Source of the DNA: Sphagnum compactum
Lineage: Eukaryota; Bryophyta; Sphagnopsida; Sphagnales
DNA length: 64,000 nucleotides
Assembly: GCA_965153455.1 (NCBI GenBank)
Contig: OZ234493.1
Location: forward strand, 22,620,213 to 22,684,212
Direction: 5' to 3'
Of this stretch, positions 45,180 to 57,757 are shown one piece after another. The stretch's first letter is position 1, and every line of letters starts with the position of its first letter. Below the pieces are notes generated by a model. That model was not told the origin of the DNA. It saw only the letters and a program-made list of their open reading frames with translations, and did no database searches. The position numbers were made by a program, and so were the translations under genes.

Positions 45180-48100
45180 TCAGACAAACATCATGAGCTC
45201 AGGGCGGCTGTAGCAGTTCTGCCCATCATCTTCCAACACTGGATATGCAGCTACTAAGCCATCTTGTGCCCCAATGTAGAGAGAGTTGTAAATCTTCCAG
45301 TAAACTTCTCGCACTTTCCTGGCAGGATGGAAGAGACCCTGCAAGCAGTAGCTCAAAATGATAGCAGGTCCAAGTGCTACTCTCATGCCCTCAATTGCCT
45401 CCATAACAGCATTTATTACATGGGGTGAAGTCTCAAATATGTTGGGCCAAACAAAATTTAGCAAGTGGATGAGCGCATCCTCACAACCCAGTCCTGCAAC
45501 CCCCAAAGCCATGTGTTTCACTGCTGATGCAGCTGTCTGTCTGTGGACAAGGTCACGATCCATCAGTGCATCTTCTAGAAGTGGGGTGACTGCATAGATG
45601 TAGTCCTTCCCCATTTCTCCAATGTACTCAAAAAGGAAGGAAAGTGACTTCAGCACTCCATTTTGAACATTTAGCTCTGGCACACGATACTCATTCATCA
45701 GTGCAGGAAGCACTGTGAAGGGGGAGCATGTTTCAGCCACAATGGCTATAGCCACAGTTGTGCACACACGATTTTGCCTTTCCTGAACCTTCAGATTGTT
45801 CAACAGTGTGGCCAACACATCCTGGGGTCCAATGGCTTTTGCAATGTAACCAAACGTGTTGACTGTTGCTCGCCGGATCCCCTTCTTGTGGGCCTTCAGC
45901 ATCTCCAGGAGCTCAAAGCATATCCTCATCCACTCCCGTGCAGGGACAAACTCTGCTCCCCTGTCAGCTATGCGCCCCACCAGATCAATGCAGTTCTCCT
46001 GCACCTTCTCATGCCTGTTTTTCAGGATAGGAGTCAGGCGAGGAAGCAAATCCTTGATCGGGGGTGTCATCTTCGTCATACCGATGACATTCACAATTGC
46101 CTTCAATGCTCCCAGGATGGAGCCCAGAACCTCTGGGTACTCCTCTCCCAGGTATTCATACAAGACAACCCCGAGATGGCCCATCAGCTGCTCCTCATGG
46201 CACTGTTTCATTACCACTGCAATGCGAGATATGAGGTCAGCTGCTTGCTGCCGGACCTTTGCACTCTTGTTGTTGAGCCGCCACTTGATTGTACCACAAA
46301 TTTGAGGGAGATATGGCTTCACCCTCTGACCCATTGCATTCACCACCGTACCAAACCCATTGAGCATCACATTTGCATCATCACTGGTCTGCTCTTGGAA
46401 GGCATACAGAATGCCGTCGATCAGAAGCTCCTCCAGCCGAGCATCAATGTCAGAAGCTCCCAAGCTGGCTACCACTTTCTCGATGGTTTCCATCACCATC
46501 CGCCGGTAGGGTTCGCTTTCATCTTTCAAGTCCTCCACCACTCGGCCAACAATGTCTGCCACTCCCACTTTGTTGGCAACCTCCACCGTCGTGTCCACCA
46601 GCTGCCGGTAATTCCTCCGATCCAGGGCCATCCTCCGTACCCAGAAGTTGCGAAAGAATTCAGGGAGAATTTCCTGCCTGATGTAACTTGCCTCCACCCC
46701 TTCTGTGCTCACACATTGCTTGACCACCTTAAGAACTATCTTCTTCATCTCCTCATCAGGGGATTGGAACTCTCTGATCAGGATAACCATCACCTCCTTA
46801 GTGTAGTAGCTTGCATACATAGCATCCATCAGGGGAATGATGAACCCAATAGCTTTCAAGAATGCAGCCAACACTTTGCCTCTGTGTGACCGAATACCCT
46901 TCCACAGAGGCTTCAACACAGAGTCAAAACTCTCAATACCATAGGGGGCTGCAGCCTCAGCCAGGGCTGCCAGTGACAACGCAGTGATAGTTCTGACCTT
47001 CTGGTTCTCATCAATAAGACCATGCTCAATAATTTCTACGAGGGATTTCAAGTGAGGAAGGACTGCACAACCCATCAAAATTGCAATCTGCTGCACAATT
47101 TTGATACCTGTGTGCCGTGCCTGCCATGACTTCTTACTTTGACAGACAGCCTTCAAAAATGGCAAGAGCGCAGGAATACCCAATGCAGAGGCCACCACAC
47201 TGAAAGCCCTGGCTGTTGTGTTCCTCACGTACTCATCAATGTTATCAATATCTGGCCTCATAGCAGCAATCATGGTTGCCAGTCCAGCAGCCTTGCTCAA
47301 ATTGGATATAATCTCCCGTCCTTCCACACGGGCATAGTAATCTTCATCAATCAACAAAGGTTCAATGACCACAAGAATCTTGTGAACAAAGGGCCTCACC
47401 AACTCATCCAATTTGTACAACACCCTGTCAATTACCTTCACCAGCAGATGCCGCTCTTGATCTTCTAGTGTCGGGGACATGAGCAGTGGAAGAATCTGAT
47501 TGAACAAGGGCCCTGCACCAAGTTCTCTGGCCTTGTCTGTCAGTTGTCGGAGGGCAGTTTTGCGCTGTGAAGGAGTACCATTCTTGACCTTGAGCAGCAG
47601 CTTCATGATCTTGCGCTCCTTGCTCTCTTCAGCCGTCATCTCCTCCTCTTCCTTCTCACTCAACAGAGCACCAAAGTACTGATAGTCCTCAGGTTTCATC
47701 ATTGGCAGGCCACCGGCTGCTTCTTTTGGAACATCATACTGCTGACTGCGGTCCTCCTCAGGGATGGAATACAGTGGAGTGCCACCCAATGGTGTAGGTG
47801 TGGCCAGAAGCTTTCGGGCAGGTGTTCGGATTGGCACATAAGAGGCAGGTGGGTCAAGAATTTTGTAACCTTCCATGGGAAACATGGCCTCCAATTCCTC
47901 ATCAGACAGGGGCCTATTCCTGTCCTCGATATCCTTCTCCCACCGCAGCATGTTGTACTGCTCTGGAGTCATAGGTGCCCGTAGTGCGATATGGCCAGGT
48001 GTAGGTGTAGCAAGTTCGATGCCACCCATAGGAGTAACCCCAGGAGTGAAAACAGAAGGTGTGGCACCTGGCATAGGTGTAGCACTGCCCATGGTGGCAG

Positions 48101-49043
48101 GGGTTTCATCCCACCGCGACCTCTGTTTCTTGGGCGTAGGAGTGGCAAGGCCTGCGAGCTTGGGAGTGGCATCCCAGGTCATCCCTGCGGGAGTGGCACC
48201 AGGGGTAACTCCTCCAGCAGGAGTTGCATCCGCATCAGAGGCCCGCCCAGGGGTTGGAGTCTCATCCCAGCGATTCCTACGACTTGCAGCAACGGGAGTG
48301 GCATCCATAGAAGCATGTCCAGGCGTGGGAGTGGCATCCCATCGACTGGGCCCTGGAGTAGCATCGGGATTATCCCACTCAGATCCTGCCTTGGCCTTCT
48401 TCACCTCCTCCGGCTCGACGTTCTGATCCCACCTGTTGCGTCTCTTGGATCCGGCACTCTGGGTCACGGCAGCAGTTGCTGCCACAGATGCAGTTGCAAT
48501 CTGGGCTTTGGTAGGCGCTGTGGATTCCTCTTTAGCCCTCCTTTCAGCCTCCTCTTCCTTCTTCTTTGCAATCAAGCGTAGGGTTTCCTCCTTGTCCCGC
48601 TTGAGAGCCTCCTCCCTCATAATATCTGCATAGGTACGTACAGCGGCATCGGGGGTTTTATCACCCATGGCAAACGCATCATTCCTATCAGGAGAGATGA
48701 TGCGGTTAAGTCGCTTCTTCCTATAGTCATCTTCACGGTCGATAATCCGCTGCGGCTTCTTGAATCCCAGCTGCTCATCCGTGACTTCACCGCGGGGCAA
48801 ATCCGCAAGCACACTCTTGGGAGCAGTGTAGGAAGCGAGCTTTCTAGCCACTTCTCTCTCCGTGGGGTCTTGCGCCTCTTCCTCGTCTTCATTCACGGGG
48901 ATAGAACGCTCGTAACCCTCGAACCTGTTAGCGATTCCGTAAAGCTCCCGGTCGAAAGTAAGAGACGAGAGAGCCGCAAGCTCCGCTTCCTTCTGACGCC
49001 GCTCCTCTTGAACCCTGGCGATATCAGCATCCATGGTCTCCAT
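45180..49043 (-). CDS. SF3B1: Splicing factor 3B subunit 1 (SF3b155)
   Basis: SF3B1 is the HEAT-repeat scaffold of U2 snRNP that clamps the branch-site helix during spliceosome assembly. One uninterrupted frame of 1287 aa ([20 protein letters not shown] start; Arabidopsis about 1270 aa). An upstream in-frame ATG at 49088 adds 15 basic residues without family support. N-terminal third: unstructured, [29 protein letters not shown], and many RWD.TPTPG / ATPGATP repeats, known cyclin-dependent phosphorylation and U2AF-ligand-type motifs. From about residue 500 the HEAT array: [68 protein letters not shown] (equivalent to the human hotspot loop), [20 protein letters not shown], ending [10 protein letters not shown]. 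The absence of introns agrees with the Arabidopsis gene. Confidence 0.99.
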   Translation of the reverse strand: METMDADIARVQEERRQKEAELAALSSLTFDRELYGIANRFEGYERSIPVNEDEEEAQDPTEREVARKLASYTAPKSVLADLPRGEVTDEQLGFKKPQRIIDREDDYRKKRLNRIISPDRNDAFAMGDKTPDAAVRTYADIMREEALKRDKEETLRLIAKKKEEEAERRAKEESTAPTKAQIATASVAATAAVTQSAGSKRRNRWDQNVEPEEVKKAKAGSEWDNPDATPGPSRWDATPTPGHASMDATPVAASRRNRWDETPTPGRASDADATPAGGVTPGATPAGMTWDATPKLAGLATPTPKKQRSRWDETPATMGSATPMPGATPSVFTPGVTPMGGIELATPTPGHIALRAPMTPEQYNMLRWEKDIEDRNRPLSDEELEAMFPMEGYKILDPPASYVPIRTPARKLLATPTPLGGTPLYSIPEEDRSQQYDVPKEAAGGLPMMKPEDYQYFGALLSEKEEEEMTAEESKERKIMKLLLKVKNGTPSQRKTALRQLTDKARELGAGPLFNQILPLLMSPTLEDQERHLLVKVIDRVLYKLDELVRPFVHKILVVIEPLLIDEDYYARVEGREIISNLSKAAGLATMIAAMRPDIDNIDEYVRNTTARAFSVVASALGIPALLPFLKAVCQSKKSWQARHTGIKIVQQIAILMGCAVLPHLKSLVEIIEHGLIDENQKVRTITALSLAALAEAAAPYGIESFDSVLKPLWKGIRSHRGKVLAAFLKAIGFIIPLMDAMYASYYTKEVMVILIREFQSPDEEMKKIVLKVVKQCVSTEGVEASYIRQEILPEFFRNFWVRRMALDRRNYRQLVDTTVEVANKVGVADIVGRVVEDLKDESEPYRRMVMETIEKVVASLGASDIDARLEELLIDGILYAFQEQTSDDANVMLNGFGTVVNAMGQRVKPYLPQICGTIKWRLNNKSAKVRQQAADLISRIAVVMKQCHEEQLMGHLGVVLYEYLGEEYPEVLGSILGALKAIVNVIGMTKMTPPIKDLLPRLTPILKNRHEKVQENCIDLVGRIADRGAEFVPAREWMRICFELLEMLKAHKKGIRRATVNTFGYIAKAIGPQDVLATLLNNLKVQERQNRVCTTVAIAIVAETCSPFTVLPALMNEYRVPELNVQNGVLKSLSFLFEYIGEMGKDYIYAVTPLLEDALMDRDLVHRQTAASAVKHMALGVAGLGCEDALIHLLNFVWPNIFETSPHVINAVMEAIEGMRVALGPAIILSYCLQGLFHPARKVREVYWKIYNSLYIGAQDGLVAAYPVLEDDGQNCYSRPELMMFV

Positions 49044-49317
49044 ACTGGGAACCCGTCCTTCCACCTTCCACCTTCTTCTATGGCACACTTACTTAGTGCT
49101 ACAACGATGCGCCGACTGCAAAAGTCCCTAACCAAACAAAAAACTCTCCGGCGTTAATCCGATCAGACCACACACCACGCTTTTATCTCCTCCCCAGAGC
49201 AACAGCACCGACCTCCGGAAGCCACTTTGCAAACAACAGAAAGAGAAACGAGCGATCAAACAAGCTCCTCAAGAGAAGGAGAGAAAAGACCGCTCGCTCG
49301 CTAGCGCGCGCACGCGG

Positions 49318-49400
49318 AACCCTAATTCTGCCCTAATTTCCGACACCCTCTCGTCCCTGTTAAGCAGGTACACGTTTCCGGACGTAATTAGGTATTTTAA
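49318..49400 (-). promoter_or_regulatory. SF3B1 upstream element matching the pyruvate kinase repeat
   Basis: Read along SF3B1 transcription, ATTACGTCCGGAAACGTGTA occurs at about 49393-49374, about 330 bp before the start codon. It matches the core of the six-copy array at 4075-4540, in the same orientation relative to its gene. GCCCTAAT-type and AACCCTAA (telo-box-like, 49318-49325) strings lie between it and the gene. Confidence 0.6.
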
Positions 49401-52400
49401 TTTAAAACTACTAATATTTCTTTATTTATTTCTTGGCTCTCAAAGTCTAGCCTCTCCTTTGTAAGGGAGAGGATAAGGATATTTATTTATTTAATTATTT
49501 ACTTATTTATAAGGAAACTATGTAACTCAACTAGGTAGTGTAAGCTTGTTTTCCATGGGGAACTTGCAATGTGCCCAAAAGTTCCTTGGGGAACATGATT
49601 TATCCTAAGCAATTGGGGAACATATGGAAACCATGTTTGTTCCCCAAGAATGACCATCCTTCCCTTTCAAATGAAAATCATAAATGACAAAGATTTCTAT
49701 TCTCAAACTATTTGAACCCAAGACTTCCCACTTGGAATGGAAATGATCAACCAATCTACCACATCATTTAATTTACAAAAATGTAAAAAATCCCAACCAT
49801 ACTTAACACAATCATCATAATTGAGGGATACAATAAAAATATTAATTGAAGATTTTTATTTTTATTTTATTTTTTTGCTAGGCATCCCTACAAGCATGCA
49901 TATTTCTTGCATTGAAGATTGAAATACACTTAATCCATTACACATGTTTAGTGCTTGCTAGCTTTCACTTGGTCTCACATTTCGAGGATTGTTCACCTTT
50001 AGGGTTTTTTCTTTCCATTTTGTGATATCATAATTTTGAAAAAAAATTCCAAAATCTTAGCAAATTTAGTCAAATTTGAAACTAAAAAACATAATTTTCC
50101 AAAATTTTCACGATTGTTTTTTGAGAAAATGTCGAAACTTGTTGGAAAAAATCATTATTCACCTTGTGTTATTATGAATTGTGAATTCATGTTTAAGGGA
50201 TATTTCATGGACAATTTCTTGTTCAAAATATATATTGTTGGTTTGAAGTTTGAACCCATGTTGGCCCATTCTTTTCTATGTTTTCATAATCGAAGGGGGC
50301 AAGGTCTTTAGAAAAATAGGGTATCAATGATTGAATCTTCAAATTTTTGAGATTTGTTTATGATCAATTTGTTTGTTCAAACAATACACATAGTTAGCAC
50401 AAAAAAAATTGGATTTTTTAAAAAGAAATACTTACTCACTTATTTTGAACAAGAGTCAAATTTAGAATATTCAACTTGAAAATCATCTATGATAATGTCA
50501 AGGTGGGTTTTTGTATTAAAAATTTGTACTAGGTCTAAGAATACTAATGTTATAGCATTACATCACACTTCAAATAACATGAAAATGGATTTTGAATCTT
50601 GACAAATGTTGGTATGTTTTTTTATTTTAATGGGAACCTTTAGTCCCAATTTTGAAATTTTTTAGAACTTTGGATAGAACATTTGTTCTAATCCTAAGAT
50701 TGGTTTTTTAGATTTCTAAAAGCTTTGGTTCCTTTTTTTTTTACAAAATTAGATCCTAGTATGATTTAAAGCAAAATCATTTCCATTACACACAACTAAA
50801 TATAAATTTCTTTGTATATTATTAATTCATCCACTCAATCCCCATATTCCAAGGGAAAAGTTATGTCTTATTAATTATGCACAACCAATTAAAAGTAATT
50901 ACTTGCATACAAAATAAGGTTAGGATATTAAAGTTATCCATAAAATGACCTTCCATTTGGGCCCTTCTTTCATACCCCAACCCCTTTTTCATCCTTTAAA
51001 CATTGCCATCCACAAAAATAATAATTTTTTATGGAATTCAGAATTAAATACACGAAGTTTGAAAATATTTACAATTGCAAAACACATAATAATAACAATG
51101 ATTTAAAATATTTAAAATTACAATACACACAATAACATCATTGATTGGTTGAAAAAATCAAGAAAAAAATGATAGGGTGAAATTTAGATTAACATCAAAT
51201 TTGATGTTAATATGAGTTTCAATCTTGTTTAAGCCTAATGGCTTTTTTTCATTATTTTTTAGAAATTTCACCCCCTTTATGACCAAAAAAAGGGGCGATG
51301 GTGCTATGTTCTCTTCATTTTATAATTAATTTTATTATTTTCTAAATGAAAAGTTATATTGATTTACCTAAAGAATTTAAACATGTAGAAAAAAGGACCA
51401 CACCTTTGGTTCGAGGGTTCTACTACAATTTATTTTTTAAAAATTTGATCACCTAGTCTAATTCCAATGGTGGTTCCAACAAAACATTGAACCACTAATG
51501 TGAATTCCTTGAAACCTAACTTAGAACTTGGACTTGAAAAATGCATAAATCAAGAACTTGTCACGATTGGTTTAAACTAATGTTGGTTAATCCTTCTTTT
51601 TTCATAATTGAAAAGGCAAGGTCTTTGGAAATTATATTATTTTTATCCAACAAAGGGTACCAAATAATCAAATTTTGAATTTTTTGAAACCTTTTGAACA
51701 TCAATTTATTTGGTTAAACAATACCCATAGTTACTAAATTCTCTAGTTATGTTTCTCAAATGCCCACCTATTATACATGAAGGTTGGTTTTGAAATACCT
51801 AACCTAATAACCACCTTATATAGTGTGAAGGTAAATTTTTTTAATTCAAAGTTTTATTATTGAAAGATTCAAAATCTCGTGGGGATCAAACATGGAAGTT
51901 TTGGGACAAATGGATAAGTACAAGTCAAAAAAAAAATTCATCAAGCAAATTACCCAAACCAATGTATTGATTTCAATTTTTATTGCATCTTTACAATACA
52001 CATACTAGGCAAATGAAATTCCCATCTAGTTTTTAACCAATTTCAAATCCAATAGCTTAGTTATAAATAACCTACCTTTGAACTTTTATTGACAACTTAG
52101 ACATTTTCTTGATTTAATTAGCCAATATTTGGTTTGAACTTGTCATAAAGGGCAATTGTTCTTAATTTGAATATGTTGAAGCAATTGTTTCTAGTTTGAA
52201 TCTTGTTTCTAGACAATTTTTTTAGTTTGGAATGTTAAACTTAGGGGGTTCATGTTGAAATAGCCTTTTGGTGGAATTGGCACAAAAACTAAAACTTTTT
52301 GCTAGAACCAAAAGTTAAACCAAAACTAGAACCTTGAAAAATATTCATGAACATATATGTTCAAGTTTTTACATAGGCAAGTGGATTTTCTTTTGAAAAA

Positions 52401-55400
52401 TTGACAACTAGATTGAATTTTTATAACTGATTGATTGACATTTATTAGTTATAAAACTTTTGCACTTATACAATCATCAATTTTATTTTGTTGTAAAACT
52501 CTATGCCTGTACAATTTCCAATCTTGAAAAGTGTGTAGTGTATGAAGGAAATTGGACTCGAATTTTCAAGTAGGCTTTCAAATTCTTGAATTTGAAAAAA
52601 AATGCGCCAAAATTGGAATTGAAAGGTTTAGAAATTGAAGAAACAAGTTCATACACACACTTGAAAAACCTAGTACAAAAAAATTAATGTGAAAATCAAG
52701 AACAAAGGTTCTTTAAAGAAAAACCAACCAACATTGGCTTGAATTGGCCATAAAGCACAAAACCATTATGTAGTCAACCACTTGTTTTTATTGTTTGGAA
52801 AAAAAAAAAAAAAAAAGTTTTATTCAAGGAAGGGTTATTTAAATTATTTTTTTCTCATTTTTTCCAAGTAAGGTGAATGCACCATGTGCTTCTAGTGGGA
52901 TTCCATGGTGACATGTTTGCTTTTCTACTAATGAATCCAATTAGTTGTGCAAATAATATTTAGCTTTAAAAGTGGCTATGTGAAGTAGTCTATGTTCACA
53001 ATGAATGTTTTAATATGTTTAGGTGGCTTTTTTCATGCTAAAGTATATGGGGTTACTAAATGCAATATAAAGTAAAACAAGGGGCAACAAAAGGCTTGAA
53101 CATGAAATCTTTTGTGATTATCAAATAATGTCAATAATAGTGTAAAAAATAAAGTCATCACAATTCATATCACTATTTTTATCAAAGTTCATTCTTTAAA
53201 ATCAAACACCTATGTTTTTGCACAACTTGCATTTTAAAATTGTTTTGAAATGAGAAATTAAAATGATGTATACCATCTTGAAATGAATAATTTTAGAAGA
53301 AAAAAATAGTTTATCATTCTTATCGTGCACACCACCTTTTATTTCATGTTGTTTTATGTCATAATATGTTATCATATTACAATGTTCAAACACATCATTG
53401 TGATGCACAAGTAGAGTTAAAATTGGATCCATAATCATTGACCTTAAAAATATATATAGGACTCTCACTTTAGAATTTGAGAGTTTTTAATTTTGAAATA
53501 ACAAAAATGCCCAAATTAAAGACATTATTCAATTGGATTCTTACACAAAACACATTGTTAGAAATTTGTGTGTAACAAGAATCACATGTTCCAACCTTAC
53601 ATTTGTTAAAACTAAATGACTTGAATGGGTTTGTCATAGCCATGCAATCAAAATGTCAAGTAATTAGTTAGTCACCCTTCCTCTACCATGTTTGACAACC
53701 TTAATTTGAATATCATTTTGTGAGATGACATAGGCATTGTTATGTCAGTAATGGTGGTGTGAACAATAGTGGTGATGTTTAGGCTAATGCTAACAATGAT
53801 ATTATCAAATTAACTTTATGAGATGTTACCTCATCTTATTATGTCATCATTTAGAGATTAGACATAATTGGAGCTATTGGATTACTTGCGATGCAATTAA
53901 CCAACAAATGCACCATAGGTTTAATGTTTTTTAAACAACTCTTGAGTTGTCCGATGCATAGGTAATTTACATGAGTCAAAACATGAGTTGAAGCCAAAAT
54001 TTGAACATATGGAATTGATTGCACAATGTTATTACAATTATTCATTCCACAAGATATTCACATAAATGATTAACGACATTGTTATTTATCAAGGAAAATT
54101 TTATTTTTTTTCACAATGTTCAATTGAAATTTGTTTTGCCAACAATTGTTGGACTTTAACATTACCACATGCATATTGAAGTCTTTTAGCCTTTTTAAAC
54201 ATGAGAGTAAACAAATTCCCATTCACTTTTGTGATAAAACAACAAAGAATTAAAAATAAAATAAAATTCCAGAAGCGATTGCAAAATCAAGTTATGCAAA
54301 GATGGACAATCAATTTCAAACTCCACCCACATTATAACCACTAATGGTGATTGTTAATAATAAAAGGGAAGCCTTCAATGGTCAGGTTATAATCTTCAAT
54401 ACAGGACCATGACACACCTAGGTGCACAAGATATTGTAGTGGTACATTCAAGTTCCTTACTATTAGTGCCAAAATTTGACCTTACTCTACTCTACACAAT
54501 GAAACAACATTGAATTTGTCACTATGTTTATAGCTACATAAGAAAAACCTAACAAAATAAAAAATCATTAAATAAATAAAAGGTTCACATGGACAATGTT
54601 CATAACCAAGAGTTGTGATAGAAGCATGGTTCTTTTGTTTGTCATTGAAAACTCAATTGTCATTTTCTAGGTGCAAACAATTATAAGTCTGCTATGGCCA
54701 ACAATTGTCCCTTTGTAATTAATGATCCCTTATCAATGCTTGAATTTACACACACACTCACAACAATTCCATTCAACATGACTCCATGAAAGAATATCTT
54801 GTAATTAAGCAAATTAATCAAGAACTTTTTCTTTTCAAAATAAATTTGTTGTTCAAAAGTTCAATGAATGATGAAACATATTGTTTGGTTTCATGATGAA
54901 TAGTAGATGGTCAATGGATACAAAATTGTCACCGTATTCTTCCACCTACCATCCAATGTGTTGTAAAGCTTTAACAAACAACCATGTTTTCCTTCTTTGA
55001 TTAACATTTAACCTACATCTTACAAATAACAAATCAAGATAGATATTAAAAGAATGAACATTTGTCACAAATAAATGTTTAGATGTGTTTTAATCAATAG
55101 TGTTTTTTAGCTCCTTTTGGTAACTAATGATATACAATGCATGTAAAGAAGCTTTTAAAGACTTTGAATTAACATAAAATGTTTTTATTAAAGGAAATAT
55201 AAAGGATACAAAAGATTGCACTTGACCAACCTATTGACAACCCTACACATTTGCAACATTCAAGTTCTCAAGCTTTGAATCAACAAAAAAAACTAGAGAA
55301 AAGTGATTGCACATTGAAAAAAAATGAATGTTGAATTTTGTATTCAAAAATTCCCATTTCCAGCATTTTGCTGTTGCAACTTTCGCCACTCCATTTTTCC

Positions 55401-55644
55401 AAGAAACCAAACATCCTTGATACAACATTAATGCGACCTTAATTTACATTAGAACTTAGTTGAAGGGGAGTTCTACATCTTGAAACAATAGATGCCATAA
55501 CAGAAATTTTGAAAATCACACATTTTATAATGCACTATATGTGCATCTTCATGTAGTTCATATTTGATATCTACTTAAAAGAAATTTTTGTCAAATCAAT
55601 ATTCCAAGCAAATAGGGATGTTTTGGATGGATTGTATGTGTTTA

Positions 55645-56229
55645 GGATAGAACAGCCCATCACCGATCATTAACTTATCACCGATCACTTTGGCAAATCT
55701 TTCTCAATTCTTCTCCACTTTGAGTGATTTAAAATGTTATAGGTATGCATTCTCAAGCTCTACAAATCATAAAGCCAAACAAGCAGCCAAAAGAGAGCAA
55801 TAAAAAAAATACGTTTTTTCGAATTACAAAATGCATTTTTTTTTTTCCTTCATTTTGACCCCTCCTATTTCACCAGTGCATAACTTTCTCATTTTTTATT
55901 CAAATTGAACAATTTAAACTGCTTTGAAATCGCCATCTTAAGCTCGTCTTCTAACTTTAAAAGCAACAAAATAATATTTAAGGATTTTTTGAGGGGATTG
56001 AAAATAGCCTATGACCTATTTGGTTCAATTTTTTTGTAAAAAGACCCCCCTTACTTACTTCGAGGGGCTGTAATTTTCTCGCCTCCAATTCATTTTTGGA
56101 GATTTTTAGTGTGATAGATGCACCATGAAAAGGCTCCATCTACTCTTTGGACACCATAAACAATGGGGCCCTCCTACAAAAACGATGAGCAAACTCTACC
56201 TTAAGTGATCGTTCATGGGCTATTCTACC
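55645..56229. mobile_element. Putative PIF/Harbinger (Tourist-like) MITE
   Basis: The ends form a terminal inverted repeat: GGATAGAACAGCCCATCACC on the left, and GGTAGAATAGCCCATGAACG when the right end is read inward; both continue CGATCA. On each side stands TTA (55642-55644 and 56230-56232), a 3-bp target duplication of the kind PIF/Harbinger elements make. The 585-bp body has no coding frame, so it would be non-autonomous. The left end carries an extra internal direct repeat of CACCGATCA. Confidence 0.7.
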
Positions 56230-57324
56230 TTAATCAATCCAACAAATCAAGGTGCCAAAAACACAAAGATATATGATGTTGCAACTTGTGCTTTGTGTCA
56301 TTGTGCATTATTAATGATGGTCAACTAGTCAACTAATAAAAAAATGAATTGATTTCAATGTGAAAATTAAAGGCTCATTTTGAAATGAAAATATGAATGA
56401 CATTGCATGCAAATTCAAATTCAAATTCTTAAATTAAATTCATATACATTAAATTGAATTCAACAATTGGATTAAGATTCAATTGAATTGAACTCAAGTT
56501 CAACAAGAAAGAAGTGAAATGCGAATTATTGGCAAATCTATTGAAAATCTACTTGTGAATATGGTGTTAACCTTTAATAAGACACAATTTTGAAAAGGTA
56601 CTTTACCATTTCTCTTTACTTGAGAATAGGCTAAACATATTCTAGTTCAGATCTATTGAAATGACAATTATAACTTACAAAATTTAAAATTATCTTACCT
56701 AAACCAACTCAAATGATTCATTGTGATTAGGATCATTAAGGAGAAATGTGGAAAGATTTGCCTATATTTTTAGATAAAATTATGGGTAAGGACTTAGGAA
56801 ATGTCTTTTCTTTGCTTTTGGTTAATTTCAATCAAAATTGAGCAAATCGATGTGTTTGACAAGCAAATCAATGACAATCTATTCAATCATCACATCCTAA
56901 TAACAACACCATGAAAGCAATATATTGGGAATTCACAATCAAGTTGCAACCCATGAAAAGGTCTTCACATACAATGGCCAACTTATGGGCTCATCTATCG
57001 TCCCATTTCCCTATGAAAAGTGGATCATCCCAACTTGCTCAAGTTCATGCACCTTCGCTTCCCAAAACTTTCCAAGGCTACCTACCTACCTTTGTTTTTC
57101 CATTCACTAGGAGAAAGTACTAACAACTTCCCTAGGGAGGCCCCAACCACACACTTTCTTCAAGTACATTGCTTGTCTTTTGTTAAAGAAGTGAAATCAA
57201 CTTTCTTGGATTTCCACCCATTCAGTAGTTTTTCCAAATGTTGTTCTCAGAAAATTGCATTGAACTTCCTCATGTTTTCTCCCACCGCAATTTTTTTGAA
57301 AACTATGAAACCATTAACATAAAT

Positions 57325-57346
57325 GGTTTAGGGTTTAGGGTTTAGG
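57325..57346 (+). repeat. Short interstitial telomere repeat
   Basis: Three TTTAGGG units about 410 bp beyond the stop codon of the METTL23-like gene. Confidence 0.95.
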
Positions 57347-57757
57347 ATGATGCAAATAAAAGTAAAGCTTCAAATCTGGTATTTTTCATGCCTCACGTGG
57401 CCTTTTTTTGCATCATTCCCTCAAAACTAGTGAGGGATCATGACTACAATGCATACAAAGTGGATGCCATGCTACGATTTTGTGATAATTGTGACACTAG
57501 GATGATTAGCATAATCTATGTGGAATGGGGTGTGGCATTCGCTTGATCTCCAATTGTGGATACCCAATGCCATTCGGGTTGAGTTTGTGTGTGGCAAATG
57601 CCCATTCACTGCCAAGCAGGTTTGCTGGTCCATCAAGGCTTAAAATGGCGAGGGACACGACAAAGGAAGAAAATGGGGCTTTCGTTACAAACTAGAAACA
57701 ATTTCATCGAAGGATTGATCATCCCATGACCCAATGTGCTCTTTAACTCCCATGACA

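Larger units (their letters stand above)
49401..57757. other. Gene-poor AT-rich region between SF3B1 and METTL23
   Basis: About 8.3 kb without a recognised gene: AT-rich, with many stops, a poly-A tract near 52797-52815 and short repeated phrases. It holds one Harbinger-like MITE (55645-56229) and a telomere repeat at 57325. At 56910-57660 several short frames overlap in slightly GC-richer DNA, possibly a decayed transposon or gene fragment, not identified. Confidence 0.55.

Noticed and set aside
45774-46889. 371-codon open frame on the plus strand
   Set aside because: It lies entirely antisense to the SF3B1 HEAT repeats, has no family likeness, and is explained by codon bias of the true gene on the other strand.
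47875-48581. Plus-strand frames rich in Gly-Val-Ala and Arg-Gly-Ser near SF3B1's N-terminal part
   Set aside because: They are shadows of the repeated TPTPG / RWD coding sequence on the minus strand.
49044-49088. Longer SF3B1 start at 49088
   Set aside because: It would add [15 protein letters not shown], which is basic and unlike the acidic N-terminus of the family; the ATG at 49043 (or 49034) fits better.
56911-57322. Overlapping plus-strand frames of 61-100 codons
   Set aside because: No frame shows family motifs or a plausible splice partner. They could be a decayed element, but the sequence does not support a gene call.
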